7,220 nucleotides of DNA from Chitinophagaceae bacterium. GTDB taxonomy: Bacteria; Bacteroidota; Bacteroidia; Chitinophagales; Chitinophagaceae. This document shows, piece by piece, positions 1 to 6,619 of the stretch; position 1 is the first letter of the stretch, and each line of letters starts with the position of its first letter. Both the position numbers and the translations under genes were made by a program. The stretch lies in assembly GCA_017853235.1 (NCBI GenBank), contig JAFMJX010000090.1, positions 1-7,220 on the forward strand. The letters are read 5' to 3'. A model generated the notes under the pieces. It was given only the letters and a program-made list of their open reading frames with translations, was not told the DNA's origin and did no database searches.

Positions 1-38
1 GCTAAAAGGAAGAGGTTTAATGCAATTATTTTTTTCAT
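1..38 (-). CDS. 5' end of an exported protein (signal peptide start only)
   Basis: On the minus strand an ATG at 38-36 opens a frame that runs off the window edge and reads MKKIIALNLFLL, followed by an alanine codon (GCN) cut by the edge. The pattern of Met, two lysines, then a hydrophobic run is a textbook start of a Sec signal peptide, and the frame is co-directional with the genes upstream of it. It begins 68 bases after the stop of the GH144-like gene, so it may be the next member of the same operon. Nothing of the mature protein is visible, so no function can be given. By analogy with beta-glucan PULs a GH3 beta-glucosidase or another secreted glycosidase is plausible, but that is context inference only. 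No Shine-Dalgarno sequence is seen upstream; the preceding bases are AT-rich, as is usual in Bacteroidota. Confidence 0.65.
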   Translation of the reverse strand, partial: MKKIIALNLFLL

Positions 39-69
39 TGTACAGAAATTTTAAATTGGATGCTGGTAA

Positions 70-100
70 AATTTTTTATATAATATTTAATATAAAAATT
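70..100. repeat. AT-only imperfect inverted repeat downstream of the GH144-like gene
   Basis: The arms are 70-81 (AATTTTTTATAT) and 90-100 (ATATAAAAATT), with one unpaired base in the left arm and an 8-base loop. The repeat begins 7 bases past the stop codon at 107. It contains no G or C, so the predicted hairpin would be weak. It could be a poor terminator or a transcript 3'-end structure for the upstream genes, or simply low-complexity AT sequence between two co-directional genes. Confidence 0.3.
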
Positions 101-106
101 GCACAC

Positions 107-1792
107 CTATAAATAAGGTGCTTTAAATCCTAGTGCAGTAAGGCCTCTTTTGACTTCTGGACAATTAGAAAGCAAATTCCAAATTAATTGTGATCTATAA
201 TTTTCAATCATGATAATGATAGGTCCTTGATCTATTGCTAATGTTGTATTACTAAACCAAAGTTGATGTAAGGAATAAGCGTCAATAAATCCATACTCCT
301 TAAAAAGTTTGTCGCCTAAAGTATAGTAGTAAAAACGCAACGCATTCATACTTTTATCAGGTGTGAAGGGTAAGGAACTAATGGCTGCTGTGGGAGCAAT
401 CACTCCAACATCGTTTGTTGGTGAACAGGCTGTATAGCCTCCTGGAATATCACAAGCTGTTAAACCCCAACTCATTTCACTGTACCCATAATATTTTTTA
501 GGATTTTGAATAGAGTATGTGTAATTAATTAAAGAATGATTGGTCAATTGAGTTAAATAATTAATATTGTTTTCATCTGTTAAGCCATTGGGATTAATTC
601 CTAAAAAGGAATAATGTGAAAAAAACAAAGGACCTCCTAAATTAGGACCTAATGGTAAAACATAATTATAAAAATTTGCTCCATTCTTGTATCCCGATCC
701 AGCAGCAAACCCATTTTGATAGACTGCTTTAGCTATTGAATAGTTATTAGAAGAAGCAGCCATAATATAGGTAATTAAACATTCATTCCATCCTTTAATA
801 GGAAGATTCATCTCCCATGTATAGGTAGGACTCCAATGCCAATACAATACATTTTCGTTAGATTTTTGAAACCAAGTCCACTCCACTCCATTCCATAAAG
901 CATTAATATCATTTCTTAAAGCAATTTCATCTACTGTATTATTTGAAAAATATTGTCGCAGTGTTAATAATCCTGCCATTAAATATGAAGTTTCAACTAA
1001 ATCTGCGCCATCATCCTTGGCACTAAAAGGAACAACATTTCCAGTAGTTCCATTGATCCAGTGTGGAAATGCCCCATGAAACTTTTTAGCAGTATTCAAT
1101 AAAAAAGAAACTACTTTTTTTGAACGTTCTAACCCCTGGGTACGCGTAATAAAATTTCGATTCACTGCTATAGGAATAGACATCAAACCAAAACCAGATC
1201 CGCCAGATGTGGTAACATCTGCAGATGAATTACGTTCCCTTGCTAATCCTGAAACTGGATGACCAAAATCCCAAAAATAAGCAAAGGTTCTTCTTTGTAT
1301 AGTATCTAACAAAGCGTCATCTGTGATACGTACAAATTTATCTGAAGAATCTAAACTAGTTTGAAATTGAAATTGATAGTCCGTATTTAAAGTTCCCCCT
1401 TTTACAGAAAGTAATTGAGTGGTAATAGATAAAATATATTTAGTTAAATATTTTAATTTACTATTGGGTGTTATGACTAAAACACTGTCATGATTTTGAT
1501 AACTAAAGTTAATAGTGGCAGCGGATCCTGCTGCTTCTGTAAGCTGAATGGCTTTAACTGCCGAATTCTTATCTACTGCATTACTGCATTTAATAGTAAA
1601 AACAGGTTGCGCTGAAATGTCAATAACCGATTCGTTATTTGAAATAGAATTTGAATTTAATAAGAAACTAGATATCGTTAAAACTTGGGCTATTGGTGGA
1701 ACAACCACAGACGCTTCTTGTTTTTTTTGACAAGCCATCAATAAAATAAATAAAGGAATAGACAGAATCGTTTTTGTAAATATCATAATCAT
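107..1792 (-). CDS. Lipoprotein with Ig-like domain and GH144/PF10091-type glycosidase domain (putative endo-beta-1,2-glucanase; often labelled glucoamylase)
   Basis: I start it at the ATG at 1792-1790 (561 residues). The frame can be extended two codons to a TTG, but the ATG forms a TAATG overlap with the GH30 stop. Residues 1-20 are a hydrophobic signal ending in lipobox LMAC, lipidated Cys 21. About 35-148 resemble a bacterial Ig-like (Big_5) module, ending FQFQTS. About 150-561 form the catalytic-type domain of the PF10091 'glycoamylase' family: LLDTIQRRTFAYFWDFGHP, GLARER (182-187), SGGSGFGLMSIPIA, acidic motif DDGADLVET (260-268), GWNECLITYIMA, FSHYSFLGINP, EMSWGLTACD and IDQGPIIIMIENYRS. 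Characterised bacterial members in GH144 are (alpha/alpha)6-barrel inverting endo-beta-1,2-glucanases. The D-x3-D-x2-E spacing in the acidic motif resembles their active site, though I cannot align it here. The 'glucoamylase' label implies alpha-glucan activity that the sequence does not support. CQKKQE after the lipid Cys weakly recalls a Bacteroidota surface-export signal. Other PF10091 families remain possible. Confidence 0.85.
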   Translation of the reverse strand: MIMIFTKTILSIPLFILLMACQKKQEASVVVPPIAQVLTISSFLLNSNSISNNESVIDISAQPVFTIKCSNAVDKNSAVKAIQLTEAAGSAATINFSYQNHDSVLVITPNSKLKYLTKYILSITTQLLSVKGGTLNTDYQFQFQTSLDSSDKFVRITDDALLDTIQRRTFAYFWDFGHPVSGLARERNSSADVTTSGGSGFGLMSIPIAVNRNFITRTQGLERSKKVVSFLLNTAKKFHGAFPHWINGTTGNVVPFSAKDDGADLVETSYLMAGLLTLRQYFSNNTVDEIALRNDINALWNGVEWTWFQKSNENVLYWHWSPTYTWEMNLPIKGWNECLITYIMAASSNNYSIAKAVYQNGFAAGSGYKNGANFYNYVLPLGPNLGGPLFFSHYSFLGINPNGLTDENNINYLTQLTNHSLINYTYSIQNPKKYYGYSEMSWGLTACDIPGGYTACSPTNDVGVIAPTAAISSLPFTPDKSMNALRFYYYTLGDKLFKEYGFIDAYSLHQLWFSNTTLAIDQGPIIIMIENYRSQLIWNLLSNCPEVKRGLTALGFKAPYL

Positions 1793-1794
1793 TA
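1790..1794 (-). promoter_or_regulatory. TAATG stop-start overlap (translational coupling)
   Basis: On the minus strand the GH30 gene ends TGG TAA, and the last A of TAA is the first base of an ATG that opens the downstream glycosidase. This one-base overlap favours re-initiation by the same ribosome and decides the start of the downstream gene over the in-frame TTG at 1798-1796. A second in-frame ATG at 1786-1784 is also possible. There is no convincing purine-rich ribosome-binding site just upstream. Confidence 0.7.
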
Positions 1795-3213
1795 CCAAAT
1801 ATAGGTTGTTGCGGATTGTGGAGCTAAATTTGCTGTAAATGTTTTACCAGCACAGCTTACCGAAAATGCTTGTGCAGTATTACTACTATTTAAAACTAAT
1901 AATACTTTTTTACCCTGAGGTGTTACAAAAGCAACATTATCAACATTTGCAATATCACTACTATTAATGCGTACGGATCCTGGAGGAATACATTTAGAAG
2001 CTTGCGCTATAATATAATAGCTTACATTTTTGGTATAGGTATCTCCGTTAATGGTTAACGCCCCTTTGCATTGGGTACAGCCTCCAATGGTGTGGGGTTG
2101 ATAACTAGGATCATTCGCCAAGTTCCACTCTATAGCAGTTTTGCTCCAATTATTCATAGTACCTATGATGACATTTTTAATATGCCATATAAAGTCCCCC
2201 GAAAAACTTCCTTGAGATCCTGTCCATTGTTCGGTAAAATATATATTCTTTGAAGGATGCGCTGCTTTCACAGTTGATAATGCAGATACCCCACCTACAT
2301 AAAGATGAAAAGCAGATCCATCTACATAACTTGCTGCTTGTGCATCATTTAATACCGAAATAGGATATTCGGGATGGTCACAATTATGATCAAATAGAAC
2401 AATTTTAGTTTTAATATTCTGTTGATGAAAAACAGGTCCTACATAATTTTTAATAAAACTAGCTTGCTCAGTAGCATTCATTAATAAACTAGGATTATTT
2501 TTATCGTTTTCAGGCTCATTTTGTAAAGTTATGGCATCCACAGTAATACCATAAGATTTCATCATGGAGATGTACTTCGCTAAATATTGCGCATACACAT
2601 TATAATATTGCGCTAATAAAACCCCTCCCATTGTACTTTTATTCGATTTCATCCAGGTGGGAGGACTCCATGGAGATGCCATAATTTTAATTGCTGGATT
2701 GATTGCAATAATTTGTTTTAAAATAGGAATTAAGTGGAGGGTGTCGTGTCCTAATGAAAATTTAGCTAATGAAAGATCTTCTTGCCCTGCAGTAAGATCA
2801 TCATAACTAAAAACACTACTATCTAAGTCAGAAGCACCTATGCTAATTCTTAAATAACTTACTGCAATGCCATCATTATTTTGAGGATTAAATAAATGTT
2901 GTAATAATTCATTTTTTTTAGTGGAAGATAAATGATTGATTAATTGAGCGGATCCTCCAGTTAATGCATAGCCAAATCCATCAATAATTTGATACTTAAT
3001 ACTTGGATCTAATGCAATATTATTAGCCCCACTTATTATGGTGGAAGTTGCTATACTGAGATAAGATTTTGTCAATAGATTATTTTGATCTGCACTAGTC
3101 GTAAAAGCAATCACGGTATCTTTATTTTCTGCTATTGGATTTGTTGCTACCACTTTAGCACTGCTGTTATTGCACCCCAAAAAAATCAATGCTATAATTA
3201 TAACATTTCTCAT
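1792..3213 (-). CDS. GH30 family glycoside hydrolase, lipoprotein (beta-glucanase/glucosylceramidase-like)
   Basis: 473 residues, a normal length for GH30. The short N-terminal signal MRNVIIIALIFLGC gives a probable lipobox FLGC with Cys 14. The (beta/alpha)8 barrel with its beta-sandwich shows the family landmarks in order: YQIIDGFGYALTGGSA (74-89), LRISIGASDLD (121-131), MASPWSPPTWMKSN (178-191), ITLQNEPEN (228-236) with E233 as the expected acid/base, LFDHNCD (273-279), AFHLYVGG (301-308), IYFTEQWTGS (324-333) with E328 as the expected nucleophile, and IEWNLANDP (361-369). The C-terminal strands from about 412 to 473 match the GH30 beta domain. GH30 enzymes are retaining; the branch that includes glucosylceramidases and bacterial beta-1,6-glucanases fits best, but I cannot assign a subfamily or linkage by eye. 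The mature enzyme probably sits on an outer or periplasmic membrane face. The gene starts 9 bases after the VCBS gene and overlaps the next gene by one base. A Cys-X2-Cys pair (379, 382) lies in the IGGCTQCKGALTI segment. Confidence 0.93.
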   Translation of the reverse strand: MRNVIIIALIFLGCNNSSAKVVATNPIAENKDTVIAFTTSADQNNLLTKSYLSIATSTIISGANNIALDPSIKYQIIDGFGYALTGGSAQLINHLSSTKKNELLQHLFNPQNNDGIAVSYLRISIGASDLDSSVFSYDDLTAGQEDLSLAKFSLGHDTLHLIPILKQIIAINPAIKIMASPWSPPTWMKSNKSTMGGVLLAQYYNVYAQYLAKYISMMKSYGITVDAITLQNEPENDKNNPSLLMNATEQASFIKNYVGPVFHQQNIKTKIVLFDHNCDHPEYPISVLNDAQAASYVDGSAFHLYVGGVSALSTVKAAHPSKNIYFTEQWTGSQGSFSGDFIWHIKNVIIGTMNNWSKTAIEWNLANDPSYQPHTIGGCTQCKGALTINGDTYTKNVSYYIIAQASKCIPPGSVRINSSDIANVDNVAFVTPQGKKVLLVLNSSNTAQAFSVSCAGKTFTANLAPQSATTYIW

Positions 3214-3222
3214 AACTGTATT

Positions 3223-6200
3223 TTAATTCAAAGAAGTTTTAAAAAACAATAATTTATCATTACTTCTACTCACTACTAATATTTTTTTATCCCCCTTAGT
3301 TCTTAACCATTTAGCATCTCTTACTTCTCCATCTATATCTAATTTGAATGTACTATTGATATAACTTTCATGATCATCAAATGTAAAAGCAGTAGGCTGT
3401 AAAGCATCATATCTGCCTTCATAAGGAATCACACCATATAAATTACCCATTCCTAAAAATGTATTTTTTGCAGGAAGTTTGGTAAAACTATAGATAGGTG
3501 CTAATTGCATCATAAGGGGAAGTGATTGTGCGATAAATCCACCATTCCCATCATTAATATAAGACATAGAAGCCAATTGCTCTGCCTTTAGTTCAATAAA
3601 ATCTTTAAATAGATCATAAAAAATAAATTGTACAGTTTTGCCAGCTACATCACTATACTTTAAATAAGCTTTCTTTAAAACGGGTAATGGACGTTCTAAT
3701 TCATCTTTAGCTAAAAATGGATATTCATTGCCATCTATCATGTAAGTAGCAATTTGCTCAACAGAACCATTGTTATCAAAATCCTTAACATATAATTTAA
3801 CCGCACCTTGTTTACCAGCAGCATATTTAGAATTCAAACCTAAATTTCCTGCTAAAATATCAAGCTTTCCATCACCATTTAGGTCGGTCACCATTAAGGA
3901 TTGCCATAATCCTGTAGAAGCTTTAATATCGGAAGCAACAAATTTTCCTTTTTGATTCATAAATATTTTAATTGGCATCCACTCCCCTGTTACAATTAAA
4001 TCAGACCAACCATCATTGTTTAAATCAGCAAAACATCCCGATGTCACCATACCTAAATCGATTAAATTAATTATTTCACCAGTAGCAATCGAAAAAATTC
4101 CTTTTCCATTATTTAATAAAAGGTAAGATCTTTGTGCAATTCCATATATTGTAGCATCTGCCAATCCTCCAACAAATAAATCCATATCACCATCATGGTC
4201 AATATCTGCTGAAATAACGCAAGATTTATTTTTAGGTATCACAGGTAAATTTAATGTAGCATCTTTAAAATGACCTTTCCCGTCATTCATATATAATTTA
4301 TCCTTTAAAGGGATAGAGCCATCATTCATTTCATTTCCACCACTTGTAACATACAAATCATCAAACCCATCTTTATTGGCGTCAAAAAAAACTGCATCCA
4401 CTTCTTCTGAAAATTTATTTTTACTAAACAAAGCTGAATCAATTGAAATAAAAGTTCCATTGTTGGTTTGTAACATTAATGCACCTGATTGACCCGAAGC
4501 ACCACATATATAAAAATCATCTAAACCATCTTTATTGATATCTCCCACTGCAATTTTTGGGCCTTGCGTAGATAATTCATGTGGTATTAAATATTGTTTA
4601 TTAAAATCAACAAATTCATTTTCTATATGCCTCCAATTCACTCCTGCATTATTAATTACAGGTGTTAATAAAGGTGCAGGACTTGAAAAATAGGCATCAT
4701 AGTTAAAAACTTCAACAGCTTGTGTTTGTTCCATTTTAATTTTATGGTTAATAGGCGCACCTTTAAATACCTGATATTCTTGTGTTGGCCACACCACTAA
4801 AATACTATCCAATTTATCTTGATTCTTTAATGCAAAATGTAATTCAGGGGCTACAGAAGACTGAAAACCTCTTGTGCTCATCATTTGTTGATATTGCATA
4901 TTCCCATTAGAAAAAACATACACTTTTGCACCAATACCAAATGTATTTTGTTTATTTCCTTTTAATGAAACTTGTATTGAATTTTTAGTATTTGTATTAT
5001 TTTTTAATAACAAAGCTTTTTGATTAATGTTATTTACCACTACATCCAAATCGCCATCATTGTCTAAATCAGCATAAGAAGCTCCATTAAAATATCCTTT
5101 CATTTTTTGAGTACCCCATACTTCGCTTACATCACTAAATTTAAGATTCCCATCTCCTCTAAAAAAGAAGGGATGCGAACTTCCATCAGGCATGGCATCA
5201 ATGGCTTCCTGATCATATTTATCAGAAGTGTTTAATCCTTTTTTGTTTTGTAATGCCGAAACAAATTTGATGTAGTCTAAATCTACCGGACGTTTCACTA
5301 TGCCACTGGTAATAAATAAATCTTTATTGCCATCATTGTCAAAATCTGCAAATAATGGACACCAACTCCAATCGGTTGCGGCTACGCCACTTATTAAAGA
5401 GGTTTCTGAAAAATTTTTTCCTTTCCCATTATTTCGTTGAAGTGAATTCTTTGAATACTGATTTTGATAACCATTAATACCTAGTTTAACTTTGTATATA
5501 TCAAGATTTTCATCACTGCCATATGTTTTAAGAATTTTTTCTTGATCTGGTAACATATCTACAGTTACTAAATCCATTTGTCCATCGTTGTTATAATCAG
5601 CTGCATCATTGCCCATGCTAAATCGACTATAATGCTTAAAATGTTGTCCCCCTTCTTCAACAAACCCCCCTTTACCATTGTTGACATAGTAATAATCATT
5701 TTCATGAAAATCATTCCCTACATAAATATCATCCCACCCATCATTATTAAAATCAGCAACTGCAATACCTAATCCATACCCCAAATTGCTTTGATAAATA
5801 CCTGCACTTCTACTCACATCTGTGAACTTGCCAGTAGTAGCAATATCGTTGCGATACAACCTATCACCAGCTGAAGGATCATAGCCTCTACGTTGACTCG
5901 TATCCACAATATTAGAATGTGGGTTATGTGATTGATTTAAAATATAACAATCTAAATCCCCATCATGATCATAATCAAAAAAAGCAGTCTGTGTTGTAAA
6001 GCAAGATGTATTCAATCCATACTGTTCCGATTTTTCAGAAAAAGTATTGTCTTTGTTATTGATATACAATTCATTGTGCCCTGTAAGTCCATATCGACCG
6101 CTTACTGTGGAAACATAAATATCTAAATAACCGTCCCCATTCACGTCTGCCATAGTAACACCAGAAGCCCAATCGGACAAACCTTTTACTCCCGCTTTTT

Positions 6201-6507
6201 CTGTGATGTCTTCAAATTCAAAGTTGCCTTTATTTAAATATAATTTATTGCCAGCTTTGCTATTTGCTGTAAAATAAATATCTGGTAATCCATCATTATT
6301 AATATCTCCTGTAGATACTCCTCCTCCATTATAAAAATATAAATAGTATAAAATACTCAACCCAGGTTTTTCTGCTAATTGATTATTAAAATCAACATGT
6401 GTTTTATTGGATGGTTCGGAAGTGAAAAGTGTTTCTTTATTAAAAAACTGACAACTATTTAATAAAAAACTACCAGCAATAAGCAAGTAAAAAAATCGCT
6501 TCAACAT
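3223..6507 (-). CDS. Large VCBS/FG-GAP repeat lipoprotein with ASPIC/UnbV domain (CRTAC1-like), function unknown
   Basis: 1094 residues, complete. Signal peptide MLKRFFYLLIAGSFLLNSC ends in lipobox LNSC, lipidated Cys 19. Calcium-loop repeats of the DxNxDGxxD type begin near residues 68, 121, 178, 252, 304, 388 and 480 (block 1), then 656, 709, 768, 828, 875 and 909 (block 2, the last degenerate, DFDNNGSVE). Between them, about 519-593, lies an ASPIC/UnbV domain (NTFGIGAKVYVFSNG, STRGFQSSVAPELHFAL, LDSILVVWPTQ). The C-terminal part (about 930-1094) contains the motif NLYGVIPYEGRYDA, which I recall from Bacteroidota members, but without an acidic loop before it. The repeats imply two beta-propellers stabilised by calcium. 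Such proteins recur beside SusC/SusD and glycosidase genes; no reaction is established and I see no catalytic signature, so glycan binding or scaffolding at the cell surface is inference. The gene follows a terminator by 42 bases and leads directly into the GH30 gene. No Shine-Dalgarno is present; CTCCT before the ATG is the complement of one. Confidence 0.92.
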   Translation of the reverse strand: MLKRFFYLLIAGSFLLNSCQFFNKETLFTSEPSNKTHVDFNNQLAEKPGLSILYYLYFYNGGGVSTGDINNDGLPDIYFTANSKAGNKLYLNKGNFEFEDITEKAGVKGLSDWASGVTMADVNGDGYLDIYVSTVSGRYGLTGHNELYINNKDNTFSEKSEQYGLNTSCFTTQTAFFDYDHDGDLDCYILNQSHNPHSNIVDTSQRRGYDPSAGDRLYRNDIATTGKFTDVSRSAGIYQSNLGYGLGIAVADFNNDGWDDIYVGNDFHENDYYYVNNGKGGFVEEGGQHFKHYSRFSMGNDAADYNNDGQMDLVTVDMLPDQEKILKTYGSDENLDIYKVKLGINGYQNQYSKNSLQRNNGKGKNFSETSLISGVAATDWSWCPLFADFDNDGNKDLFITSGIVKRPVDLDYIKFVSALQNKKGLNTSDKYDQEAIDAMPDGSSHPFFFRGDGNLKFSDVSEVWGTQKMKGYFNGASYADLDNDGDLDVVVNNINQKALLLKNNTNTKNSIQVSLKGNKQNTFGIGAKVYVFSNGNMQYQQMMSTRGFQSSVAPELHFALKNQDKLDSILVVWPTQEYQVFKGAPINHKIKMEQTQAVEVFNYDAYFSSPAPLLTPVINNAGVNWRHIENEFVDFNKQYLIPHELSTQGPKIAVGDINKDGLDDFYICGASGQSGALMLQTNNGTFISIDSALFSKNKFSEEVDAVFFDANKDGFDDLYVTSGGNEMNDGSIPLKDKLYMNDGKGHFKDATLNLPVIPKNKSCVISADIDHDGDMDLFVGGLADATIYGIAQRSYLLLNNGKGIFSIATGEIINLIDLGMVTSGCFADLNNDGWSDLIVTGEWMPIKIFMNQKGKFVASDIKASTGLWQSLMVTDLNGDGKLDILAGNLGLNSKYAAGKQGAVKLYVKDFDNNGSVEQIATYMIDGNEYPFLAKDELERPLPVLKKAYLKYSDVAGKTVQFIFYDLFKDFIELKAEQLASMSYINDGNGGFIAQSLPLMMQLAPIYSFTKLPAKNTFLGMGNLYGVIPYEGRYDALQPTAFTFDDHESYINSTFKLDIDGEVRDAKWLRTKGDKKILVVSRSNDKLLFFKTSLN
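3757..4560 (-). repeat. Protein-coding VCBS/FG-GAP repeat block 2 (six calcium loops)
   Basis: The segment encodes about residues 650-917, with loops DINKDGLDD, DANKDGFDD, DIDHDGDMD, DLNNDGWSD, DLNGDGKLD and a degenerate DFDNNGSVE. It is separated from block 1 by the ASPIC/UnbV domain. The more even spacing of 34-60 residues suggests a compact second propeller, with further blades toward the C-terminus that no longer carry recognisable calcium loops. Confidence 0.8.
5023..6330 (-). repeat. Protein-coding VCBS/FG-GAP repeat block 1 (seven calcium loops)
   Basis: The segment encodes about residues 60-495 of the large lipoprotein and holds seven loops: DINNDGLPD, DVNGDGYLD, DYDHDGDLD, DFNNDGWDD, DYNNDGQMD, DFDNDGNKD and DLDNDGDLD. 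Loop spacing varies from about 50 to 90 residues, consistent with propeller blades of unequal insert length. At DNA level the loops share diverged plus-strand words such as CCATCATTGTC and CCATCATTATT, so this is a coding repeat and not a mobile or tandem DNA repeat. Confidence 0.85.
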
Positions 6508-6549
6508 AGGAGAAAATTTTAACTATAAACAAAAATCAAACCCATTTTC

Positions 6550-6585
6550 AAAAAAAAGGACTGAGCAAATTTAATTGCTCAGTCC
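6550..6585 (-). terminator. Rho-independent terminator after the LamG gene
   Basis: A perfect 11-base-pair inverted repeat (GGACTGAGCAA at 6558-6568, TTGCTCAGTCC at 6575-6585) with a 6-base loop is followed, in the minus-strand direction, by eight consecutive T (6557-6550). The stem begins 34 bases past the LamG stop codon. The T tract lies only on the minus-strand side, so it is oriented to end the LamG transcript before the VCBS gene. In such AT-rich surroundings a perfect stem with six G-C pairs is unlikely by chance. Confidence 0.9.
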
Positions 6586-6619
6586 AAATATTCATTCTTA
6601 TAGCTGCTTTAAATACAAA

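Noticed and set aside
2..112. Plus-strand frame with a purine-rich stretch before an ATG at 20, encoding about 30 residues and ending at 110-112.
   Set aside because: Very short, overlaps the minus-strand signal peptide start and the 3' end of the GH144-like gene, and shows no recognisable protein features. The minus-strand reading is far more convincing.
1796..1803. TATATTTG on the minus strand, an exact match to the Bacteroidota -7 consensus TAnnTTTG, just upstream of the GH144-like ATG.
   Set aside because: It encodes the conserved last residues of GH30 (TYIW) and would place the transcription start essentially at the start codon. The upstream TTTG-type element is only TTTA. With tight overlap of the genes, coincidence is more likely than an internal promoter.
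1520..2955. Three GGATCC palindromes in an AT-rich region (near 1523, 1975 and 2950).
   Set aside because: Each encodes a Gly-Ser pair in well-conserved coding sequence (GSAATI, PGSVRI, GGSAQL), so they reflect codon choice and not a shared DNA signal.
5578..5772. 64-codon plus-strand ORF rich in isoleucine.
   Set aside because: It lies opposite the VCBS repeats; the isoleucine-rich pattern is the antisense of the repeated DxNxDG codons. The other plus-strand ORFs at 1548-1730, 2071-2253 and 3770-3955 are similar shadows.
3757..6330. Recurrent plus-strand words such as CCATCATTGTC and CCATCATTATT, resembling a dispersed DNA repeat or an array.
   Set aside because: They are spaced irregularly, diverged, and all fall in frame on the calcium loops of the VCBS protein, so they are explained by protein repeats; no CRISPR-like regularity is present.
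6520..6552. Possible promoter for the VCBS gene: TTTG at 6552-6549 and TATAGTTA at 6527-6520 on the minus strand with a 21-base spacer.
   Set aside because: The -7 element matches only part of the consensus and the region is full of T-rich words, so the match is too weak to annotate.
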